A stretch of DNA of 48,545 bases from Psychromonas aquimarina ATCC BAA-1526. Its GTDB lineage: Bacteria; Pseudomonadota; Gammaproteobacteria; Enterobacterales; Psychromonadaceae. Of the stretch, positions 1 through 7,455 are shown piece after piece. The DNA lies in the NCBI RefSeq assembly GCF_000428725.1, contig NZ_AUAM01000037.1, positions 1 through 48,545 of the forward strand. The letters run 5' to 3'. A program made the translations under genes and the position numbers. Position 1 is the first letter of the stretch. Each line of letters starts with the position of its first letter. The notes under the pieces were generated by a model. That model saw nothing but the letters and a program-made list of their open reading frames with translations. It had not been told where the DNA came from and made no database searches.

Positions 1-466
1 CTATTTTAAAAGCTTCAAACTCAGCCTGGGAAATCATACCGCTGCCGTCACTGTCTATTTTATTAAAGTCAGCTAATAAGCGTCCCTGCACATCATCTCT
101 GCTTAACTGGCCGTCATCACTGCTGTCCAGCTGTGCAAATGTCGGACGCTGCTTGTGCTGTTTACCGCCTTTGCCTGCGTTATCTATTTTAAAAGCTTCA
201 AACTCAGCCTGGGAAATAGTACCGCTGCCGCTTGTATCAGCATCATCAAAATGTACTAATAAACGACCACGCGCTTCGGTTTTACTTATTTCACCGTCGC
301 CGTCCTTATCAAGCTGCGCAAATGTCGGACCTTTATGCTGTTTATCTGACTGAGCCGAGCTGCTGTTTTCCGGGTAAGTAACCACGTTCTCATTTACCAG
401 GTTAGCAAAGGTATAGCTGGCGGTGCCCATTAATACTGCTGCTGTAATCAATGCGTATTTTTTCAT
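1..466 (-). CDS. Secreted EF-hand calcium-binding protein (3' end outside window)
   Basis: The gene starts at ATG 466 and reads 155 codons to the window edge without a stop, so its C-terminus is missing. A signal peptide occupies residues 1-21 (KK, hydrophobic core, cleavage after TFA). Four EF-hand loops follow at about 53-64 (DKDGDGEISKTE, canonical), 77-88, 114-125 and 138-149, each ending in the motif's E or D at position 12. The second half repeats the first at a 61-residue offset, so the protein grew by tandem duplication of an EF-hand pair. It probably binds Ca2+ in the periplasm or outside the cell. It lies 187 bp downstream of, and in the same direction as, the BaeSR-like genes at 654-2762, so it may be a target or partner of that system; this is inference. 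Confidence 0.9.
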   Translation of the reverse strand, partial: MKKYALITAAVLMGTASYTFANLVNENVVTYPENSSSAQSDKQHKGPTFAQLDKDGDGEISKTEARGRLLVHFDDADTSGSGTISQAEFEAFKIDNAGKGGKQHKQRPTFAQLDSSDDGQLSRDDVQGRLLADFNKIDSDGSGMISQAEFEAFKI

Positions 467-499
467 AATTATCTCACTTAGTTCATATAGCCTAATATT

Positions 500-530
500 C
501 ATATCATTCGTTTTAATAGAAACGAATATG
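500..530. promoter_or_regulatory. Inverted repeat upstream of the EF-hand gene
   Basis: ATTCGTTT (506-513) and AAACGAAT (520-527) form a perfect 8-bp dyad with a 6-nt spacer, and CAT/ATG flanks extend it. It lies about 40-60 nt upstream of the EF-hand start codon, where an operator would be expected. The binding protein is unknown; the neighbouring BaeR-like regulator is one candidate. Confidence 0.35.
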
Positions 531-553
531 CTGAGTTAATTAACAGTTGTGCA

Positions 554-574
554 GTGCCTGGCGAAACCCGGCAC
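554..574. other. Short hairpin between response regulator and EF-hand genes
   Basis: GTGCC (554-558) pairs with GGCAC (570-574), with further G-C pairs inside. No T-tract follows on either strand, so it is not a clear intrinsic terminator. It may reduce read-through from the two-component genes or act as an mRNA processing site. Confidence 0.25.
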
Positions 575-653
575 CTCTGCAGACCGCTCTATTAACTTGA
601 TGAATAAACTATAAGATGCAAATGAGCAGGAAATGTGGAGAAAATAAGGAGAT

Positions 654-1337
654 TTATAATGCTAATTTATAACCTACGCCGTAAATTGACTTAATATATT
701 CACTGTCAGCCGAAATATCCTGCAGTTTGCGGCGTAAGTTTTTGATATGACTATCAATAGTACGATCCGTTACAATGCGGTTATCGTCATAAATCTGGGT
801 CATCAGCTGTTCACGGCTGAATACCTGCTCAGGATGTTTATTAAAAAATGAAAGCAGACGGAATTCAGCCGGGGTCAGCGGTACAGGCTGCTCATTAAGC
901 TCTGCCTGCATTTTTTTATCATCAATACAAAGCCCGAGGCTTGGCTGGCGGATACTATTTTCTTCACCGGAGCGGCGTAATATATTTTTCACGCGCACCA
1001 CCACCTCTCTCGGGCTGTAAGGTTTACAGATATAATCATCAGCTCCCAGCTCGAGTCCGACTAAGCGGTCTATTTCATCGATTCTAGCGGTCGCCATCAC
1101 CACTGGTACCTGACTGAAAGTACGCAGTTCACGGAAAATATCCAGACCGTTACGCTGCGGCAGCATTAAATCAAGGATCAGCAGATCCGGATGATGCTGC
1201 TTCACCCAGTCGATAACTTCTAAACCGTTATCGATAATATGCGTCTGAAACCCGGACTGAGAAAAATATTCACATAAAACTGCCGCCAGTGACGGTTCAT
1301 CTTCAACCACAAGAATTGTTTTTTTCTGATAATTCAT
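654..1337 (-). CDS. BaeR-like OmpR-family response regulator
   Basis: The 227-residue protein has a receiver domain at about 7-120, with acidic pair E12/D13, phospho-acceptor D56 in LLILDLMLP and the lysine of ICKPYSPRE. A winged-helix DNA-binding domain follows at about 130-225 (LTPAEFRLL, VTDRTIDSHIKNLRRKL, YGVGYKL). The segments EIDRLVGLELGADDYICKPYSPREVV and the C-terminal wing closely follow E. coli BaeR as I recall it, so it is assigned to the BaeR group. It starts 3 bp after the stop of the histidine kinase, so the pair is co-transcribed and probably translationally coupled. BaeR controls envelope-stress genes in E. coli; the target set here is unknown. A paralogue lies at 38278-38958. 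Confidence 0.93.
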   Translation of the reverse strand: MNYQKKTILVVEDEPSLAAVLCEYFSQSGFQTHIIDNGLEVIDWVKQHHPDLLILDLMLPQRNGLDIFRELRTFSQVPVVMATARIDEIDRLVGLELGADDYICKPYSPREVVVRVKNILRRSGEENSIRQPSLGLCIDDKKMQAELNEQPVPLTPAEFRLLSFFNKHPEQVFSREQLMTQIYDDNRIVTDRTIDSHIKNLRRKLQDISADSEYIKSIYGVGYKLAL

Positions 1338-1340
1338 AAC

Positions 1341-2762
1341 TTAAAGTTCCTTAATCGGCAGTGATATTTTTATCTGCAGACCGCCCAAAGCTGAATGGTC
1401 TGCACAAATACTGCCGCCGTGCGCGTTAACAATATTACGGCAGATAGATAAGCCAAGTCCGGAACCGCCGCTGGCTCTACTGCGGGACTTGTCAACACGA
1501 TATAAGCGGTTAAACAGCTTTTCTAATGAGGCATTAGGCACCGCAGGGGCGCTGTCTTCAATAATCAGCTCAATGCTTTGTTCATTATGCCGCAGAGTTA
1601 TCTGCATCAGCCCGCCGGGATCCGTATAACGGTAGCTGTTTTCAAAAATATTTAAAATCAGCTGTATTAATGATTTCTGGTCAGCCTTTAATATCACTGC
1701 ACCGCTGTTTTCATAATTACGTTTCAGCTGTATATTTTTTTCAGCCAGACGGGCTTCATTCTGATCCGCAACCCTCTGCAGCAGCTGTGTTAAATCAACC
1801 TGCTGGGATCTTTCAATATTCACACCCGCATCAGAAAGTGATAACTGGTAAAGATCATCAACCAGACAGCGCAGATTCATAACCTGATCATGCAGGGATT
1901 TTATATACTTAGGCTCTGCTTTACGAATACCGTCTTGGATCGCTTCTATTTCACTGAGTAAAACAGCAACCGGCGTACGCAGCTCATGGGATATATCCGC
2001 CAGCCACTGTTCTCTGCTCTGCTTCTGTTCTTTTAATGTATTAGTTAAACTGTTAAAAGTTATTGATAACTCAGCTAATTCATCATTTCCCTGGACCGGA
2101 ATCTGCTGCTGGAAATCACCATTTTCCAGCGCTTCGGCACTTGTATGCAGATTTTTCAGCGGCTTGAGAAAATGCCGGACCAGCAGAGCAGCCACAACAA
2201 ATGAAAACAAAGCGGCCCAGGCGGCAATCAGATAAAAGTTATTTAACTGCTGCTCAAAAAAGCTCTCTGCAAGCGGCCCGGAAATCTGGTTTTTCTGAAT
2301 AATAGAGATCCAGCCGACCGTTTTCTCATTCACCAGAATAGGTACTTTAATAAACTGCAGCTGCACTTTTTGATGTCTATGTTTTTTAGGGCCGTAAAGA
2401 ACCGGTTTTTCCTGCGCATCAAGCAGAAAAACTCTGTCATACAGAGCCTCAGCGGAACGATGCCCTCGTGACCGCTTATCTCTTGATGAGTGTTTATCTC
2501 TTTTTGGACGCTCAGCAATATGTTTCAGTAAATTATCCCATAGCCTCGGCTGAGTTTTAATTTTATTCCAGCCGTGCTGCTCTGAGTAATACTGACTGAT
2601 CTGCACCGCAATCACCTCAAGCTTTTCCACCTCGCGCTGATTAAGATAGGTCTGCAGCCCGCTCTGAAAACTATTATTAATCAGCAGTGCCATACCGGCC
2701 ATCATTATGGCGCTGATCAGCAGCAGAGAAATAAACAGTTTATGAAAAATGGTTAAGCGCAT
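1341..2762 (-). CDS. BaeS-like sensor histidine kinase
   Basis: The 473-residue inner-membrane kinase has TM1 at about 7-29, a periplasmic sensor of about 145 residues, TM2 at about 175-195, then HAMP, a dimerisation domain with phospho-accepting H259 in DISHELRTP, and an ATPase domain with the N box (NIFENSYRYT) and a G box near GGSGLGLSIC. The periplasmic part carries a strongly basic insert at about 80-104 (RPKRDKHSSRDKRSRGHR), at the place where E. coli BaeS has a short proline/glycine-rich stretch. The kinase is first in a kinase-regulator operon. The sensed signal is unknown; the basic stretch could contact an anionic ligand or surface, which is inference. Confidence 0.93.
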   Translation of the reverse strand: MRLTIFHKLFISLLLISAIMMAGMALLINNSFQSGLQTYLNQREVEKLEVIAVQISQYYSEQHGWNKIKTQPRLWDNLLKHIAERPKRDKHSSRDKRSRGHRSAEALYDRVFLLDAQEKPVLYGPKKHRHQKVQLQFIKVPILVNEKTVGWISIIQKNQISGPLAESFFEQQLNNFYLIAAWAALFSFVVAALLVRHFLKPLKNLHTSAEALENGDFQQQIPVQGNDELAELSITFNSLTNTLKEQKQSREQWLADISHELRTPVAVLLSEIEAIQDGIRKAEPKYIKSLHDQVMNLRCLVDDLYQLSLSDAGVNIERSQQVDLTQLLQRVADQNEARLAEKNIQLKRNYENSGAVILKADQKSLIQLILNIFENSYRYTDPGGLMQITLRHNEQSIELIIEDSAPAVPNASLEKLFNRLYRVDKSRSRASGGSGLGLSICRNIVNAHGGSICADHSALGGLQIKISLPIKEL

Positions 2763-3048
2763 TCAGTGAACCTTGCAATGATAGATAAAATGACTAGCTT
2801 TAAATTAAACAACAGCATTTTATGCTGTCAACAATTATTTGCAGATGCACTAACTATTGAGCAGAGCATTCAGCAGAAAATGCCGCATTGTTATTTTAAA
2901 AGCTATGCTGCCCAGTCTTTTATCAAAACTGTGCATTGTGATAAAGCGTAATTAAATGAATAGATTATTATGTACTAAATAAATCCGGCTTTTTAGCAAA
3001 AATTTCAACTATCAGAATGATATACAAAAATATTTAACAGGGACTTCC

Positions 3049-3732
3049 ATGGCTAAAACTAAAACAATAACAACAGATGATATTCTGCTGGTCTTATGTA
3101 ATTCGGTAAAATCTGTACTCAGCACTGCCACCGACCATCCGATTAACTACTCTTCAATGGTGCAGAAGATTAATAAAACCTGCCTCAAACCGGATCTCGG
3201 CTGTTTTGTACTCTTTGACGGTGGTTTCTCCGGATTAGTTATTATCAACTTCACAGCCCAAGCAGCCATAGAAATCTATCAGAACTATATGATTCATATG
3301 GGAATTCCGCAAAACGAACTGGCACAGTCGCATACCGCCGATGATGTTGGTGATGTGATGGGCGAGCTGATGAATCAGATTGTCGGGGATTTTACCGGCG
3401 TGATCGGCCATGAGCTGCATACATCAATTACACAAAACCAGCCTAAAATGTTAACTATTAATAAACAGGTGATGCTGTCAATTGATACTAACCTGGACCG
3501 TCCGCAGGCAAGACGCGTTACTTTCACCACCGAAAAAAACAGTATCTTCTATTTAGAGTTAGCCATGGATAAAACTGAATTTATCAAGCTGGCTAATTTT
3601 GAAGAAAGAGAAGCCTTTGATGCTGATTCAATTCTTGAGCAGGAAAACGGCAGAAAAGAGAGTAAACCAGAACCTAAAGATGAAAGCAGCGATCTGGTGG
3701 ATCAGGATCTGCTCGACCAGCTGGGGTTCTAA
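3049..3732 (+). CDS. DUF3334 protein with CheC/CheX phosphatase signature
   Basis: This 227-residue soluble protein appears to belong to the DUF3334 family of vibrios and relatives. It contains D102, E106 and N109 in DVMGELMN, with P132 exactly 22 residues after N109. That fits the D/S-x3-E-x2-N-x22-P signature described for CheC, CheX and FliY, which dephosphorylate CheY-P. Flanking residues GELMNQIVGDF also look like the CheX active-site helix. The C-terminal tail (about 190-227) is acidic and low-complexity and ends DLVDQDLLDQLGF, perhaps a docking peptide. No chemotaxis gene lies nearby. Role as a phosphatase of a CheY-like protein is inferred from the motif only. Confidence 0.8.
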   Translation: MAKTKTITTDDILLVLCNSVKSVLSTATDHPINYSSMVQKINKTCLKPDLGCFVLFDGGFSGLVIINFTAQAAIEIYQNYMIHMGIPQNELAQSHTADDVGDVMGELMNQIVGDFTGVIGHELHTSITQNQPKMLTINKQVMLSIDTNLDRPQARRVTFTTEKNSIFYLELAMDKTEFIKLANFEEREAFDADSILEQENGRKESKPEPKDESSDLVDQDLLDQLGF

Positions 3733-3762
3733 GACCTGCTTTTTTAATCCGCACCACAGAAA

Positions 3763-3800
3763 AGCGTTTAACTGCACCACAGCAGTTAAGCGCTTTTTTC
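3763..3800 (+). terminator. Intrinsic terminator after the DUF3334 gene
   Basis: AGCGTTTAACTGC (3763-3775) pairs with GCAGTTAAGCGCT (3782-3794), with one G-U pair and a 6-nt loop, followed by TTTTTT. Confidence 0.85.
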
Positions 3801-3925
3801 TTTTTCAATATTTTCAGCTGAAATAATAGATCAAAAAAACTGAACAAACTGCGCGATATAATCCCCTGTTTAAATATTTCCTGACCCGTATACTTCTAAG
3901 CAAGCCAACAGAAAAGGATAAAGTT

Positions 3926-4516
3926 ATGACTAATGTATTAGCGTTGAAATCGAGCATTTTAGGAGACTACTCCAGCTCGTCAAAATTAATTGATGAATTA
4001 TTAGCACAGTATGCACAGCAGCAGGCGGCGGTTACAGTGCACGACCTTGCGGAGCAGCCTCTGCCGGTTTTAGATGGTGAAATAGCGTCAGCAATGAGAT
4101 CACCCGAACAGCTTAATGATAAGCAGCAGCATGCCCTGAACCTTTCAGACCAGCTGATTGCTGAACTGGAGTCTGCCGATCTGTTAGTAATCGGCGCCCC
4201 TATGTATAACTTTATGATCCCGACACAGTTAAAAATCTGGATCGATCTGGTTGCACGTGCAGGTAAAACATTTACTTATACCGAACAGGGGCCCGAGGGG
4301 TTAATCACAGGTACCCGTGCTGTTGTTGTCACTACCCGCGGCGGCATGCATAAAGATCAGGCCAGTGATCAGATGATCCCTTATTTAAAAAATGTACTTG
4401 CTTTTATCGGCATTACAGATGTTGAAGTTGTCTACGCAGAGTCATTAGCAATGGGCCCTGAAGCGGCGGCAGTTAACCTTGAACAGGCACGTGAACAGCT
4501 TGCTGTTGTCGCCTAA
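3926..4516 (+). CDS. azoR: FMN-dependent NADH-azoreductase
   Basis: The 196-residue protein is a flavodoxin-fold AzoR/AcpD. The N-terminal phosphate-binding loop has [13 protein letters not shown] (about 9-21), the flavin site has the typical [26 protein letters not shown] (about 91-116, shown here in parts), and TTRGG follows near 133-137. Length matches the family (about 200). It reduces azo dyes and quinones with NAD(P)H as a cytoplasmic homodimer. AAAGGA lies about 9 nt before the ATG. It stands alone between a terminator and the ybaK-like gene. Confidence 0.92.
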   Translation: MTNVLALKSSILGDYSSSSKLIDELLAQYAQQQAAVTVHDLAEQPLPVLDGEIASAMRSPEQLNDKQQHALNLSDQLIAELESADLLVIGAPMYNFMIPTQLKIWIDLVARAGKTFTYTEQGPEGLITGTRAVVVTTRGGMHKDQASDQMIPYLKNVLAFIGITDVEVVYAESLAMGPEAAAVNLEQAREQLAVVA

Positions 4517-4627
4517 CCCTAACAATCTTAGAATGCCGGGCAGCAGGGACTTAACCCAGCTGCATCTGCCGCTTATTTGCCATATAAACTATACTTTAGG
4601 TGACCCGTCACTAAAGGAGAGATTCTT

Positions 4628-5107
4628 ATGAGCATTGTAGAAAGAGTGAGCACATATCTTGATAAAACTCGCATCCACTATCGGTTAGTCGAGCATGCAC
4701 CAAGTAAAAATTCTCTCAGTTCAGCTATTCGTTCGAATGTTCCTGCATCTCAGGTTGCTAAAGCAGTGATGCTGGAAGATCATGCGGGAAACAAGCTGAT
4801 GGCAATTTTACCGGCCAGCCATAAAATCAGCTTAACCGCACTCAACGAACAGTTAAATCGAAAATTTCATCTGATTAAAGAATCAGCTGTTTATGATCTG
4901 TTTGCTGACTGCAGTCTCGGTGCTGTACCGCCTCTCGTACAGGCCTCCGACATAGACAAAGTCTATGACGATAATTTACTGCTGCAGGAACAGTTGTATC
5001 TGGAAGGCGGCGATCATACTTCCTTAATACAGCTAAGTCAGGATGAATTCAGCCGCCTGATGCACAATACAAAACATCTACATTTCAGTCATAGAGTATT
5101 TCATTAA
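4628..5107 (+). CDS. YbaK/EbsC-family aminoacyl-tRNA deacylase
   Basis: This 159-residue protein has the YbaK/ProRS-editing fold: an N-terminal LVEHAPSKNS, the conserved lysine in QVAKAVMLED (about residue 46), the LAVLPA-like strand MAILPASHKI, and the GALPP-like turn LGAVPPLV near 96-103. Family members hydrolyse mischarged aminoacyl-tRNAs such as Cys-tRNA(Pro) or Ala-tRNA(Pro). Which substrate this one uses cannot be told from sequence. It is shorter at the C-terminus than some YbaK proteins. AAAGGAGAG precedes the ATG at good spacing. Confidence 0.85.
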   Translation: MSIVERVSTYLDKTRIHYRLVEHAPSKNSLSSAIRSNVPASQVAKAVMLEDHAGNKLMAILPASHKISLTALNEQLNRKFHLIKESAVYDLFADCSLGAVPPLVQASDIDKVYDDNLLLQEQLYLEGGDHTSLIQLSQDEFSRLMHNTKHLHFSHRVFH

Positions 5108-5135
5108 TAAAAAGTACAGCTCAACAGGTTAATTA

Positions 5136-5174
5136 ACGCTCAACATACACAATTATTATATGTATGTTGAGCGT
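5136..5174. terminator. 14-bp perfect hairpin downstream of ybaK-like gene
   Basis: ACGCTCAACATACA (5136-5149) is the exact reverse complement of 5161-5174, with an 11-nt loop. The stem is strong but followed only by CCTTATTTC, so termination on the plus strand is likely rather than certain. A small regulatory RNA element cannot be excluded. Confidence 0.55.
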
Positions 5175-5577
5175 CCTTATTTCTAGATCTCCCGACAGAT
5201 CAATCCTGCCTTTTAAAAAGCACTGCAACATAAAAACAAAATCATCACAAGAAACTAAACCCAAGACTAAAAAAACACCACCACAGATCAAACCTGCAGC
5301 CTCAGCATAATTTACAACCTTAACCAATATAGATAATAGTTACGCATTAACAATAACTTACATGATTAACCACATGTAAAGCAGCCGGCACAAAAACAAG
5401 AGTTGATCTTAGTAACACTTTTACTCAAAACCATAAAAAAAACGCCCCACTTTACAACAAAAAAGTCACATACATATATATACGTCACAGTTAATGATTG
5501 AAAGCGCCCCTAGAATATGCCCGGTTAATATTCGCGCGGATTTAACCATAACCAATTTTTATACAAGGAAGAGCATA
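5175..5577. other. AT-rich gap upstream of the haemolysin, with a dyad
   Basis: No convincing gene is visible. TTACATG (5358-5364) and CATGTAA (5373-5379) form a perfect 7-bp dyad around an 8-nt spacer, a plausible operator about 200 nt upstream of the haemolysin start. The segment near 5470-5490 is an alternating TA run. Promoter elements cannot be set with certainty. Confidence 0.4.
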
Positions 5578-7374
5578 GTGAAAATACAGAGTTCTATTAT
5601 CAGCATGAGCTTACTGGCTGCATTCAGCTCAGCTGCTTACGCGTCAAACCTGGCACAGACAGATTCAATATCTGATTTTATTCAAACCACCACCCCCTTC
5701 TTTCAGGAACAGTGTCATCTTTACGGCACAGAGGCGGAGCTGCCGAGCGATTGTGAATATTATCTATTAAATTTAAAAGATCAGAATCTAACTGACAGAA
5801 AAAACTTTACCTACCGCCTCTTAGGTTTAGGCATGCACAGTAACTACATGCTGGTCACTAAACCCGGCAGTCTTAAAAAAAGAGAAATTTACCTGCTTGA
5901 TGAGATCGAGCTGGATTATATTGCAGAAAATTTAAGCACAGATTTAAGCAGATTAAGCCGCACCCGCAGATCAGCAGCATCAGATAACGGCAGTATTATG
6001 GAGCAGGTGATACACAAGCGCTTTAGTGTCGAAAGACAAAATAAGGGTAATGTCACTTTAAAATATAAACTGCGCTTCTATAGTAAATCTCCGTTTTATG
6101 CCCGCTCAGGTGATAAAGACAAGTATGTAGAAATCGTACTTGCCGAGGGCTCTGGAGTTGATATGGGCATGGCTGACAGCTGGTCTGATATTTATCGACG
6201 CTGGAACAGCAACAGTAATACCAGCTATGTTTATAATGAATACCTGGATGATATCAGCGTTGATATAAAAGTGAATGACTCCGCTAAATTACGCTCCGGG
6301 CAGATCTACCTCAATGATCTCTACCCGAGAATGCAGGATCAGGTTGAATCTAAAATTGAAAAAGAAACCAGCACCAGCATCAAAGTCGGTTTAGGTTTTT
6401 CTCCTAAAATTCCCATCAAAGATATTGAATATACATTTACTGATAAATACAGCATCACTAATAAAAAACAGTTCGGCCTGGTCTCGACAACTAATCCGGA
6501 CGGTTACACTGTCAAATATGTAAACAACAAGTACGGCTCAGCAGTCAAAGCGGTAAATGGTTTTTGTAACCTAGGCACGGCTGACGGCTGGTGCTGGGAT
6601 TATGATGAACGCCGCGGCAATCCGTGGAATTTTGATAAATTAAGAGATAACAATTCACTGGCGATCAGCGGTCTGCGCCCCGATTTTGTTGCCAAAATAG
6701 CAGCTAAAGAAAATGTATCTGGTTCATCGGATATCAGCGTAAAAACCAAGATAAGCAGCTTAGCGCTGTTCGGTCATAACCGCTGGATACTCGGACGCCG
6801 TTACGCATCTGGAAGCCAGTTATGGACCAGCAATACAGGTTCCGACTCTGACTGGAAAACCGACAGAGACTTTGAAAAATTAACCTATTCAGATCAGTTT
6901 TCTGTCACGGTTAACTGGGACAGTCCGTGGTTTCTGGGCACAGACTCCGTCACTATTAAATCAACTTATTTAAGCCAGGAAAGCGCACAGTGTTTAACCG
7001 TGCTTGGTGATAACAGTCTGGCATTTCAGGACTGTATTGACGGTGCCAAGTCACAGTCATTTGTCTACGATCAGGAACAGAGATACAGAAGTGTCGCCAA
7101 TATTAACCAGTGCTTAGAGACATCAGGCGGCAGTCTGACATTAAGCTCTGACTGTTCAGCCGATTACGCGCGAAATACGCAGGTCTGGTACTGGCAGGAG
7201 CCTAACGGTTTTGCCAACGACGTACTTTATACCGTCAACTACGACCGAACAATTAACGCCATCGATGCATCCAGCCGGGTACCAGAAGTTATCACCTTAG
7301 CGGATAACGAAGAAAAGCCGGACAGTGTCCTTTATACAAGCCGTTTTACCGATTTCAGCACAGTTAAACCGTAA
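5578..7374 (+). CDS. Secreted pore-forming haemolysin (leukocidin fold plus beta-trefoil lectin)
   Basis: I place the start at GTG 5578, after AAGGAAGAG, because this gives a clean signal peptide (VKIQSS... to AYA/S, about 23 residues); an upstream in-frame ATG at 5494 would add 28 residues that hide it. The protein has 598 residues. After the signal comes a pro-region of about 110 residues ending at a basic site (SRTRR/SAA, R131). A beta-pore-forming leukocidin/haemolysin domain follows at about 145-455, with the typical TVNWDSPWFLG segment. A ricin-type beta-trefoil follows at about 460-560, with cysteine pairs and TQVWYW resembling a QxW repeat. This matches the Vibrio cytolysin (HlyA/VVH) design, though no second C-terminal lectin domain is evident. 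It is predicted to bind glycans on eukaryotic membranes and make pores. The phospholipase gene follows 81 bp downstream. Confidence 0.85.
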   Translation: MKIQSSIISMSLLAAFSSAAYASNLAQTDSISDFIQTTTPFFQEQCHLYGTEAELPSDCEYYLLNLKDQNLTDRKNFTYRLLGLGMHSNYMLVTKPGSLKKREIYLLDEIELDYIAENLSTDLSRLSRTRRSAASDNGSIMEQVIHKRFSVERQNKGNVTLKYKLRFYSKSPFYARSGDKDKYVEIVLAEGSGVDMGMADSWSDIYRRWNSNSNTSYVYNEYLDDISVDIKVNDSAKLRSGQIYLNDLYPRMQDQVESKIEKETSTSIKVGLGFSPKIPIKDIEYTFTDKYSITNKKQFGLVSTTNPDGYTVKYVNNKYGSAVKAVNGFCNLGTADGWCWDYDERRGNPWNFDKLRDNNSLAISGLRPDFVAKIAAKENVSGSSDISVKTKISSLALFGHNRWILGRRYASGSQLWTSNTGSDSDWKTDRDFEKLTYSDQFSVTVNWDSPWFLGTDSVTIKSTYLSQESAQCLTVLGDNSLAFQDCIDGAKSQSFVYDQEQRYRSVANINQCLETSGGSLTLSSDCSADYARNTQVWYWQEPNGFANDVLYTVNYDRTINAIDASSRVPEVITLADNEEKPDSVLYTSRFTDFSTVKP

Positions 7375-7381
7375 CAAAACT

Positions 7382-7411
7382 TCCCGGGCGGAATAAGCTG
7401 CCCGGGATTTT
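7382..7411 (+). terminator. Terminator/attenuator between haemolysin and phospholipase
   Basis: TCCCGGGC (7382-7389) pairs perfectly with GCCCGGGA (7400-7407) around a 10-nt loop, followed by TTTTATTC. The GC-rich stem and short T-run suggest partial termination, so the downstream gene may have its own promoter or get reduced read-through. Confidence 0.75.
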
Positions 7412-7455
7412 ATTCACAGCAATACTCTTTACTCAAAAATTATATGGATTTATAC

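Noticed and set aside
2766..2951. Short plus-strand frame (about 61 codons) between the first BaeS-like kinase and the DUF3334 gene
   Set aside because: No ribosome-binding site, no known family, and it lies in the divergent promoter region.
5133..5327. Minus-strand frame over the hairpin downstream of the ybaK-like gene
   Set aside because: It runs through the terminator hairpin, with no start signal or homology.
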